Below are positions 1 through 5,043 of a stretch of DNA of 5,043 nucleotides, one piece after another. The first letter of the stretch is position 1, and each line of letters begins with the position of its first letter. The stretch spans positions 1 through 5,043 of the forward strand of contig QHSM01000534.1 of assembly GCA_003221595.1 (NCBI GenBank), in the 5' to 3' direction. The notes below the pieces were generated by a model. It was not told the origin of the DNA. It was given only the letters and a program-made list of their open reading frames with translations, and searched no databases. The stretch comes from Candidatus Rokuibacteriota bacterium (GTDB lineage Bacteria; Methylomirabilota; Methylomirabilia; Rokubacteriales; CSP1-6). The translations under genes and the position numbers were made by a program.

Positions 1-491
1 CGCCCATCGAGCTGCTTCGCCCCATCCCGGCAGTCGCGTGGGTTCCGCTCAGCATCATGCTCTGGCCCACCGAGCGCTCGAGCATCGTCTTCATCACCGC
101 GCTCGGCGCGTTCTTCCCGATCGTCCTGAACACGATTCACGGCGTGGAGGGCATCGACCGCCAGCTCGTTCGCGCCGCCACCAGCCTCGGCGCCGGCCGC
201 GCCGCGATCTTTCGCGAGGTCGTCATCCCGGGAGCGCTGCCGTCCATCGTGACAGGACTCTCGGTGGGCATGGGCGTGTCGTGGCTCTGCCTCATCTCGG
301 CCGAGATGATCTCGGGACAGTTCGGAGTCGGCTACTTCACCTGGGTCGCCTACGGCATCGTGAAGTACTCGCAGATCGTGGTCGGCATGCTGGTCATCGG
401 AGTGCTCGGGATGCTGTCGAGCGCGCTCATCCGGGCGATCGGCGCGCGCTGCATGCCCTGGCTGCCCCGCCGCGCGAAAGACGGAGCCTGA
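1..491 (+). CDS. ABC transporter permease, NitT/TauT (SsuC/NrtB-like) family, 5'-truncated
   Basis: This is the C-terminal 162 residues of an inner-membrane permease of the BPD_transp_1 type, used by importers of nitrate, taurine, sulfonates and similar small organic anions. The window opens inside the gene; the first complete codon is at base 3, and the ATG at 58 residues before the EAA-loop region is internal. The visible start (PIELLRPIPAVAWVPLSIM) matches the conserved segment before the middle membrane helices in SsuC/NrtB proteins. The EAA coupling loop that contacts the ATPase is at visible residues 58-80, with the pattern AATSLGAGRAAIFREVVIPG. Hydrophobic helices follow, including about 124-145, before a short basic tail. 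Full family members are usually about 250-280 residues, so about 100 are missing upstream. The stop lies 10 bases before the ATPase start, consistent with one transport complex. The family is clear; the substrate is not. Confidence 0.93.
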   Translation, partial: PIELLRPIPAVAWVPLSIMLWPTERSSIVFITALGAFFPIVLNTIHGVEGIDRQLVRAATSLGAGRAAIFREVVIPGALPSIVTGLSVGMGVSWLCLISAEMISGQFGVGYFTWVAYGIVKYSQIVVGMLVIGVLGMLSSALIRAIGARCMPWLPRRAKDGA

Positions 492-495
492 GGGA
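490..495 (+). promoter_or_regulatory. Shine-Dalgarno site supporting the GTG start of the ATPase
   Basis: GAGGGA overlaps the permease stop codon and ends 6 bases before GTG at 502. It decides the start: no in-frame ATG lies nearby, and the protein begins its first beta strand (IEINDLSIAYG) at the expected distance from this GTG. Confidence 0.7.
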
Positions 496-501
496 CACGA
501 C

Positions 502-1302
502 GTGACGGATGACAGCACCGGCCGGATCGAGATCAACGACCTCTCCATCGCCTACGGCGTCAACGGCCGGCGGGTGGAAGCCGTCCGGCGGTTCACGCTG
601 ACGACCACGCCCGGCGAGTTCGTGGCTCTGCTCGGCCCCTCGGGCTGCGGCAAGACCACCGTGCTCAACGCGGTGGCGGGCTTCGTCCAGCCGAACAACG
701 GGACGGTCGTGGTGGACGGCGAGCCGGTCCAGGGGCCCGGCGCCGATCGAGGGATGGTCTTCCAGCAGCCCTCGCTGTTCCCGTGGAAGACCGTGCTCGG
801 CAACGTCGAGTTCGGCCTCAAGATGCGGGGGATCAAGAAGACACTGCGCACCTCTCGGGCCCACGCCTACCTGAGCCTCGTCGGCCTCACCGGCTTCGAG
901 GACGCGTATCCCGCCGAGCTCAGCGGTGGGATGCAGCAGCGCGTCGGCATCGCCCGCACGCTCGTGAACCGGCCGCGCGTCATGCTCATGGACGAGCCGT
1001 TCGGCGCTCTGGACGCGCAGACACGGCTGGCCATGCAGGAGCTCTTGCTCGACGTCTGGCGTGAGGTGCGCACGACGGTCATCTTCGTCACGCACGACAT
1101 CGACGAGGCGCTCTTCCTCGCCGATCGGGTCGTCGTGATGACGGCCCGGCCGGGCGAGATCCGCGACGTGGTGACGGTGAAGCTCGCCCGGCCGCGCGCC
1201 GCCGAGGTCATCGCCACGGCCGAGTTCATGGCCCTCAAGGCGCGCGTTTTCGCCCAGGTGCGGGAGGAGAGCGCCCGGGTCCTGCCGGGGCGGCGGCGAT
1301 GA
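502..1302 (+). CDS. ABC transporter ATP-binding protein, NitT/TauT (SsuB/NrtD-like) family
   Basis: This 266-residue cytoplasmic ATPase powers the permease encoded just upstream. All nucleotide-binding motifs are present in order: Walker A GPSGCGKT (45-52), Q-loop around FQQP (87-90) followed by the LFPW segment typical of this subfamily, signature LSGGMQQR (140-147), Walker B VMLMDEP (160-166) with the catalytic Glu at 165, D-loop GALD (168-171) and H-loop VTHD with His198. The DEALFLADRVVVMTARPG stretch (about 201-218) is typical of SsuB/TauB/NrtD proteins. The length is normal for a one-domain subunit and nothing looks damaged. The start is GTG with a good ribosome site. The 3' end overlaps the next gene by ATGA, so the two are probably translationally coupled. 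Family assignment is firm; the transported compound is unknown. Confidence 0.96.
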   Translation: MTDDSTGRIEINDLSIAYGVNGRRVEAVRRFTLTTTPGEFVALLGPSGCGKTTVLNAVAGFVQPNNGTVVVDGEPVQGPGADRGMVFQQPSLFPWKTVLGNVEFGLKMRGIKKTLRTSRAHAYLSLVGLTGFEDAYPAELSGGMQQRVGIARTLVNRPRVMLMDEPFGALDAQTRLAMQELLLDVWREVRTTVIFVTHDIDEALFLADRVVVMTARPGEIRDVVTVKLARPRAAEVIATAEFMALKARVFAQVREESARVLPGRRR

Positions 1303-1922
1303 GGACGCTCTCGACGCTGGCGCGCCGACTCGCGACCCGCCGATGGGCGGTGGCGGCGGCGACGCTGGCCGTCTTCGGGCTCTACCAGGCGACGGTCCTC
1401 GGAATCCTGGTCGCCGGTCTCGGGGGCGTCCCGAACTACGTCCGTCTCTACCCGGTGTGGGAGAATGCCCGCCGCATCGTCCGGCTCACACCGTCCGCCG
1501 CCGACGCCGTCACGCTGATCGCGCGCGAGCCTCTGGTCGAGTACGGGCGCCGGCATCCCGTCTTCGGCGTGGCGGTGTGGAGCTTCGAGCTGACGTGGTC
1601 GAGCCTGCTCTTCTTCCTCTCGGTCTCCGGGCTCGTCGGGCTGTACCTCGCAATCGGCGGGACCACCCGGTGGGGCGCGATGAGCTCGCTGAGCGGCGCC
1701 GGCGTCGTCGGCCTGCTCGGCGCCAGTGTGTCCTCGCTCACGCATTGCGGGCTCGGCTCCTTCGGCGTGCTGCTCGCGGTCGCGGGCGTCTCGGCCGCCT
1801 CGATCCAGTGGTTCTCTCGCCTCGAGCCCGTGCTCATCCCGGCCGGGTACGCGCTCATCGTGCTCGCCATCGCCGCGCGCGCGAAAGGGCTCGCGGTGGA
1901 GTGGACGGCGGCGCCGGCATGA
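1299..1922 (+). CDS. Unrecognised multi-pass membrane protein with MerT-like C-terminal half
   Basis: I do not recognise this 207-residue protein as a named family. A basic N-terminus (RRLATRR) leads into a first membrane segment at about 17-41. A loop of about 55 residues follows, rich in charged and aromatic residues and probably outside the membrane. Up to four more hydrophobic segments lie at about 100-121, 130-148, 151-169 and 177-194. The last three resemble the small mercury transporter MerT: a GAS-SS stretch (141-146), a His-Cys pair (149-150) where MerT has Cys-Cys, a Gly-x-Ser-Ala run (163-167) and an LEPxxxP loop (175-181). This likeness is from memory of the family pattern, not from an alignment. 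The start overlaps the ATPase stop and the end overlaps the SCO gene start, both as ATGA. That places it in the operon, with a possible role in metal or substrate handling with its neighbours. Confidence 0.82.
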   Translation: MRTLSTLARRLATRRWAVAAATLAVFGLYQATVLGILVAGLGGVPNYVRLYPVWENARRIVRLTPSAADAVTLIAREPLVEYGRRHPVFGVAVWSFELTWSSLLFFLSVSGLVGLYLAIGGTTRWGAMSSLSGAGVVGLLGASVSSLTHCGLGSFGVLLAVAGVSAASIQWFSRLEPVLIPAGYALIVLAIAARAKGLAVEWTAAPA

Positions 1923-2458
1923 GGACGCTGGCGGCGGTGCTCGCGTGCGTGCTGCTGGCCGCCTGCTCGCGGGGGCGGGCGGAGATGATGCCGTCGTTCA
2001 CGCTGGTCGACCAGGCCGGGGCGACCGTGAAGTCCGAGAGCCTCCGCGGCCGCGTCCTCGTCGTCAGCTTCGTCTTCACGACGTGCGCGGAGGCGTGTCC
2101 CTTGATCACCGCGCAGCTTGCGCGCACGCAGGGCCGGGTTCGCAGCGAAAAGCTCGACGCGCGCGTGCGCTTCGTCTCCATCACGCTCGATCCGCTCACC
2201 GATCGCCCGGAGATGCTGCGCCGCTACGCCGACAGCTACGGTATCGACCTGGCGAGCTGGCACCTCCTGACCGGCGCGTCGGACGACGTGAGCCGCGTGA
2301 TCCGCGCCTTCGGCCTCAACGCCCTCGCGCGCGAGCGGAGTGTGCACGGAAGCCTGGTGGTGCTTGTCGACGCCGAGGGCCGGATCGCCGAGCGGCGCAC
2401 CGACCTCGAGCTGGATCCCGACCGGCTGCTCGCGTCCCTCCGCAGAATCCTCGGCTGA
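1919..2458 (+). CDS. SCO1/SenC-family copper chaperone / thiol-redox lipoprotein
   Basis: This 179-residue protein has a thioredoxin-like SCO fold. SCO proteins act on the outer face of the cytoplasmic membrane, delivering copper to the CuA site of cytochrome oxidase or reducing its cysteines; some bacterial ones serve other copper enzymes or redox sensing. A lipoprotein signal ends in the lipobox LAAC with Cys16 as the probable lipidated residue, giving membrane anchoring. The metal-binding CxxxC is at Cys56 and Cys60 (FTTCAEACP), the family SITLDP segment at 87-92, and the distant ligand His143 in SVHGSLVVLVD. All three copper ligands are therefore present. The ATG at 1919 is chosen because it starts the signal peptide directly and overlaps the previous stop as ATGA; the same frame is open further upstream but reads as shadow sequence. 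No cytochrome oxidase gene is visible nearby, so the client protein is unknown. Confidence 0.93.
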   Translation: MRTLAAVLACVLLAACSRGRAEMMPSFTLVDQAGATVKSESLRGRVLVVSFVFTTCAEACPLITAQLARTQGRVRSEKLDARVRFVSITLDPLTDRPEMLRRYADSYGIDLASWHLLTGASDDVSRVIRAFGLNALARERSVHGSLVVLVDAEGRIAERRTDLELDPDRLLASLRRILG

Positions 2459-2470
2459 CGCGGGGCGGGG

Positions 2471-2476
2471 TACACT
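2471..2476 (+). promoter_or_regulatory. Candidate -10 element for the oxidoreductase operon
   Basis: TACACT differs from the TATAAT consensus at two positions and is an AT-richer island in a very GC-rich 28-base gap. It ends 10 bases before ATG at 2487, so transcription would begin only a few bases before the start codon. I see no convincing -35 hexamer at 16-18 bases upstream (around 2447-2454) and no Shine-Dalgarno sequence between the element and the ATG. This fits a short-leader or leaderless message but is not proof. Confidence 0.45.
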
Positions 2477-2486
2477 ATCGCCCGGC

Positions 2487-3455
2487 ATGCGACTGGGCGT
2501 TCTCATTCCGACCCGTGGTGTGGTCATGCAGTCGGCCGAGCGGCCAGCCGTCGAGGAGTGCTGGACGATGGCGCGGCTCGCCGACCGCGCGGGCTACGAC
2601 GCCGTCTGGGTGGGCGACAGCATCGTCGCCAAGCCGCGGCTCGAGCCCCTGACGACCCTCGCGTACCTGGCCGGCATCACGACGCGCGTGCGGCTCGGAA
2701 CGGCCGTCCTCCTGCCCGCGCTGCGGCACCCGGTCGTGCTCGCCCACCAGATCGCCAACGTCGACCAGATCTCGCGGGGCCGCGTGGTGCTCGGCCTCGG
2801 CGTGGGCTGGAGCCTGCCGTCGGCCGAGCGGGAGTGGGCGGCGTGCGGCGCCGACCACAAGCGCCGTGTCCGGCGCCTCGAGGATCACGTCGAGATCTGG
2901 CGGATGCTCTGGAGCGGCAAGCCGGTGACCCATCGCCGCGGCGACGTGGAGCTCAGCGACCACACGATCGGTCCCTTGCCGTGGAACGCGGCCGGCCCGC
3001 CCGTCCTCATCACCGCGGCGAACCGCGGAGAGATGCTCCCCGCGCAGTTCGACCGGTTCGGCCGGCTCGGAGACGGCATCATCACCACCTACGTGCACGC
3101 CGAGGAATGCCGTCTCGTGGGCGAGCGCGCCGAGGAGGCGCTGGCGCGCCACGGGCGCGCCGGCACGCGATTCGAGCTCTGCGTGTACACGACGGTCAGA
3201 ATGGAGAACGATCCCGGCACCGCCGAGCGGGTCACCACCGAGTTCCTCGCCACCTACTACGGTGGCGGCGTGCACTCGCGGGGGACGATGGGCCTCGGGC
3301 CCGCCGACGTGGTGATCACCGCGCTCGAACGGTACGCGGCGGCCGGGGTCAGCGACCTGTGCATCCGGTTCGTGGGCGACGATCAGCTCGCCCAGCTCGA
3401 GCGCTTCACCGCCGAGGTCCTGCCCGCCCTTCGCCACCGAGGAGGAACACGATGA
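2487..3455 (+). CDS. LLM-class flavin/F420-dependent oxidoreductase
   Basis: This 322-residue soluble enzyme belongs to the luciferase-like monooxygenase superfamily, TIM-barrel proteins that use FMN or coenzyme F420 to oxidise or reduce organic substrates. The ATG at 2487 places the first barrel strand (MRLGVLIPTRG) at the very N-terminus, as expected. Family marks follow: AGYDAVWVGDS (35-45), a TLAYLAGITTRVRLGTAVLL segment (57-76), RHPVVLAHQIANVDQISRGR (80-99) and LGLGVGW (102-108). The C-terminal strand-helix with AAGVSDLCIRF (285-295) is also typical. The length is normal for the family. Flavin versus F420 use and the substrate cannot be told from sequence alone. It lies 28 bases after the SCO gene, with its own probable promoter. 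Its stop overlaps the hydrolase start as ATGA, so it is likely the first gene of a second operon. Confidence 0.94.
   Translation: MRLGVLIPTRGVVMQSAERPAVEECWTMARLADRAGYDAVWVGDSIVAKPRLEPLTTLAYLAGITTRVRLGTAVLLPALRHPVVLAHQIANVDQISRGRVVLGLGVGWSLPSAEREWAACGADHKRRVRRLEDHVEIWRMLWSGKPVTHRRGDVELSDHTIGPLPWNAAGPPVLITAANRGEMLPAQFDRFGRLGDGIITTYVHAEECRLVGERAEEALARHGRAGTRFELCVYTTVRMENDPGTAERVTTEFLATYYGGGVHSRGTMGLGPADVVITALERYAAAGVSDLCIRFVGDDQLAQLERFTAEVLPALRHRGGTR
3439..3445 (+). promoter_or_regulatory. Strong Shine-Dalgarno site for the hydrolase
   Basis: GAGGAGG sits inside the end of the oxidoreductase gene, 6 bases before ATG at 3452. It fixes the hydrolase start and shows that this gene can be initiated independently, unlike the other ATGA-coupled genes here, which lack a clear site. 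Confidence 0.75.
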
Positions 3456-4345
3456 AAGTCCGATTCGATCAATCCGCGCCGTACGAGGTCGACGAGCTGG
3501 ACGCGCCCTTCGCCAGACCGGGCGGCCTGGAGCTTCTCGCCCGCATCTACCGGCCGAAGGGCGAGGCGGAGTTGCCGCTGGCGGCGCTGGTCGACGTGCA
3601 CGGTGGAGCGTGGAGCCGCAACGACCGGACGTCCGGCGCCGTGCACTGCCGGGGGCTCGCGGCGGCGGGCCTGCTCGTGGTGTCGCTCGACTTCCGCCAG
3701 GGCTCGGCGCACAAGCATCCGGCCGCCAGCGCCGACGTGGCGGCGGGCGTGCGCTACGTCCGCGCTCACGCGCGGCGCCTCGGCGTCGATCCGCGACGGG
3801 TCGGGATCGTCGGGAGCTCGAGCGGCGGCCAGCTGGCGCTGCTCGCCGGACTCAAGCCCGGCGTCCCCGAGCACGCCGGCACTCCGATCGTCACGCCCGA
3901 CGGCTCGGTCGACGCCGGCCCCGGCGACGAATCGGTCGCGTTCGTCATCGCCCTCTATCCCGTCGCGGATCCGCTGGCGCGCTTCCGCTACGTGGTCGGC
4001 CGGCAGGACGACGGATCGGGCTTCGATGCCAAGCGCCTGATCGCCGCCCACCACGGGTACTTCACGAGCGAGGCCCAGATGGCGGAGGCCAGCGTGACGC
4101 GCATCGTGGCGGCCCGCGAGTCCCGGGCGTTGCCGCCCGTCTGGCTGGCCCACCCTGAGCTCGACGACAACGTGCCGGCCGCGATCACCGACGCGTTCGT
4201 CAGCGCCTACCAGCAAGCGGGCGGCCCGATCGAGCGCGTCCACTTCCCGGGCGCGCGCCACGGCTTCACGGGGCAGGCGAGCGCGGACACCGACAAGGCC
4301 CTCGCGCTGATGCGCGATTTCATCGGCCGGCAGCTGGCGCGATGA
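3452..4345 (+). CDS. Alpha/beta hydrolase (esterase/lipase-like)
   Basis: This 297-residue protein has the marks of a serine hydrolase of the esterase/BD-FAE group. The oxyanion motif HGGAW is at 50-54. The nucleophile elbow is GSSSGG at 121-126, with Ser123 as the probable nucleophile. The probable acid is Asp238 in the HPELDDNVP stretch (234-242), and His270 in GARHGF completes the triad. No signal peptide is seen, so it should act in the cytoplasm. The region between the nucleophile and the acid (about 135-225) is long and may form a cap that shapes substrate choice. Likely reactions are hydrolysis of an ester or amide of an organic compound; the exact substrate cannot be inferred. It is coupled to the oxidoreductase and the binding protein by ATGA overlaps at both ends, suggesting one shared pathway. 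Confidence 0.93.
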   Translation: MKVRFDQSAPYEVDELDAPFARPGGLELLARIYRPKGEAELPLAALVDVHGGAWSRNDRTSGAVHCRGLAAAGLLVVSLDFRQGSAHKHPAASADVAAGVRYVRAHARRLGVDPRRVGIVGSSSGGQLALLAGLKPGVPEHAGTPIVTPDGSVDAGPGDESVAFVIALYPVADPLARFRYVVGRQDDGSGFDAKRLIAAHHGYFTSEAQMAEASVTRIVAARESRALPPVWLAHPELDDNVPAAITDAFVSAYQQAGGPIERVHFPGARHGFTGQASADTDKALALMRDFIGRQLAR

Positions 4346-5043
4346 AGCTCGCCGCGATCGGCATCGCCGCGCTTCTCCTCTGCGCGGCGGCCGGCGCCAG
4401 CTCGGACGCGGCGGGGCAGCTCACGTGGGCGGTGCACACGACGCTGGTGCCCACCTATTTCGACCCCGCGGAGACGACGATCATCACGTCGTTCATGGTC
4501 CTGTACGCGCTGCACGACGGAGTCGTGAAGCCGATGCCGGGCAAGCTGCTCGCCCCCAGCCTGGCCGAATCGTGGTCGGCGTCGCCCGACGGGCTCGTCT
4601 ACGAGTTCGTCCTGCGCCGGGGCGCGAAGTTCCACAACGGCGATCCCGTCACCGCCGAGGATGTGAAGTTCTCCTTCGAGCGCTACCGCGGGATCTTTGC
4701 CCGTAGCTTGAAGGACAGGGTCGCGGAGGTCGAGACCCCCGATGCCGGGCGCGTGCGGTTCCGGCTCAAGCAGCCGTGGCCCGACTTCATGACGTTCTAC
4801 GGCACGCTCGCCACCGGCGCGGGCTGGGTCGTTCCCAGGAAATACCTCGAGAAAGTCGGCGAGGACGGCTTCAGAAAGGCGCCGGTCGGCGCCGGACCGT
4901 ACCGCTTCGTGTCCTTCACGCCGGGAATCGAGCTCGTGCTGGAGGCGTTCGAGGGCTACTGGCGCAAGAGCCCGGGCGGCTGGTGCTGCGCACGATTCCC
5001 GACCCGGCCACGCGGCTGGCCGCGCTCAAGCGCGGCGAAGCCG
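4342..5043 (+). CDS. ABC transporter substrate-binding protein, family 5 (SBP_bac_5), 3'-truncated with probable frameshift
   Basis: This is the N-terminal part of an extracytoplasmic solute-binding protein of the family that carries peptides, nickel, opines or sugars for Dpp/Opp-type importers. A Sec signal peptide covers about residues 1-20 (MKLAAIGIAALLLCAAAGAS), with likely cleavage after an AxA-like site. Cys14 is preceded by Leu, so it does not make a proper lipobox. The family signature runs from LAESWSASPDG (74-84) through LRRGAKFHNGDPVTAEDVKF (91-110) to SFER (111-114), and VGAGPYRF is at 182-189. Full members are about 500-550 residues, so more than half lies beyond the window. After residue 211 the frame stays open but becomes unlike the family, whereas another frame resumes the expected sequence. 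The start overlaps the hydrolase stop as ATGA, with no clear Shine-Dalgarno site. Confidence 0.9.
   Translation, partial: MKLAAIGIAALLLCAAAGASSDAAGQLTWAVHTTLVPTYFDPAETTIITSFMVLYALHDGVVKPMPGKLLAPSLAESWSASPDGLVYEFVLRRGAKFHNGDPVTAEDVKFSFERYRGIFARSLKDRVAEVETPDAGRVRFRLKQPWPDFMTFYGTLATGAGWVVPRKYLEKVGEDGFRKAPVGAGPYRFVSFTPGIELVLEAFEGYWRKSPGGWCCARFPTRPRGWPRSSAAKP
4972..4980 (+). other. Probable frameshift in the binding-protein gene
   Basis: Up to YWRKSP (residues 206-211) the first frame matches family 5 binding proteins. Beyond it that frame reads GGWCCARFPTRPRGWPRS, which is atypical. The frame that begins at 4977 reads RLVLRTIPDPATRLAALKRG, which is what follows this point in the family. The net change equals one missing base (mod 3). 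Family members usually have about three residues between the SP and RLV positions, where only two bases remain here, so a 7-base loss would fit. Confidence 0.75.

Noticed and set aside
1343..1918. Upstream extension of the SCO frame into the membrane-protein gene
   Set aside because: The extension is Arg-rich shadow sequence, while the ATG at 1919 begins a clean lipoprotein signal.
2463..2483. Short inverted repeat GGGCG/CGCCC around the -10-like element
   Set aside because: Only five pairs with an 11-base loop and no T-run; expected by chance in such GC-rich DNA, so it is not called an operator or terminator.
2340..2486. Upstream extension of the LLM oxidoreductase into the SCO gene
   Set aside because: The frame is open, but the added residues overlap the conserved C-terminus of the SCO protein and precede the natural first beta strand at 2487.
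1448..2527. Long open frame on the - strand opposite the membrane protein and SCO genes
   Set aside because: It is rich in Arg, Ala, His, Glu and Gly with no recognisable motif, and it lies opposite genes with clear family marks. GC-rich DNA with G/C-biased third positions commonly leaves the antisense frame open.
2475..3437. Long open frame on the - strand opposite the LLM oxidoreductase
   Set aside because: Its low-complexity charged composition has no motif. It mirrors nearly the whole LLM gene, which is strongly supported on the + strand.
3383..4261. Long open frame on the - strand opposite the hydrolase
   Set aside because: Same antisense effect of high GC; the + strand hydrolase has its full catalytic triad and a good ribosome site.
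4372..4383. Possible lipobox (LLLC) in the binding-protein signal peptide
   Set aside because: The residue before Cys14 is Leu rather than Gly, Ala or Ser, and an AxA-like cleavage site follows, so an ordinary Sec signal is more likely.

Overview
The window is a GC-rich bacterial segment (roughly 70% G+C by eye) with six protein-coding genes, all on the + strand and tightly packed. The longest gap between genes is 28 bases. I see no RNA gene, insertion sequence, CRISPR array or integration site. The composition and gene mix (a sulfonate/nitrate-type ABC transporter, an LLM-class oxidoreductase, an alpha/beta hydrolase, a family 5 binding protein) would suit an uncultured soil or subsurface lineage such as Candidatus Rokubacteria/Methylomirabilota. 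That placement is an impression and no marker gene supports it.

Bases 1-2458 form a first unit. It holds the 3' part of an ABC permease of the NitT/TauT (SsuC/NrtB) type, its ATPase (502-1302, GTG start), an unnamed 207-residue membrane protein (1299-1922) and an SCO1/SenC-family lipoprotein (1919-2458). The permease and ATPase are 10 bases apart; the next two junctions are 4-base ATGA overlaps. The unit is unusual because it joins an importer of the organic-anion type to a copper-chaperone/thiol-redox protein and to a membrane protein whose second half resembles the mercury transporter MerT. A metal or metal-complex uptake and handling operon is one possible reading, but the substrate cannot be read from this window because the binding-protein gene lies outside it.

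Bases 2487-5043 form a second unit. It holds an LLM-class flavin/F420-dependent oxidoreductase (2487-3455), an alpha/beta hydrolase (3452-4345) and the 5' part of a family 5 (peptide/nickel/oligopeptide type) substrate-binding protein (4342 to the window end), again linked by ATGA overlaps. It seems to have its own promoter, with a -10-like TACACT only 10 bases before the first ATG and no Shine-Dalgarno site, so its mRNA may be nearly leaderless. The gene set suggests capture of an organic compound followed by oxidation and hydrolysis.

The binding-protein reading frame appears to break near 4972-4980. After that point the family-typical sequence continues in another frame to the window end, which means either a sequence error or a damaged gene.
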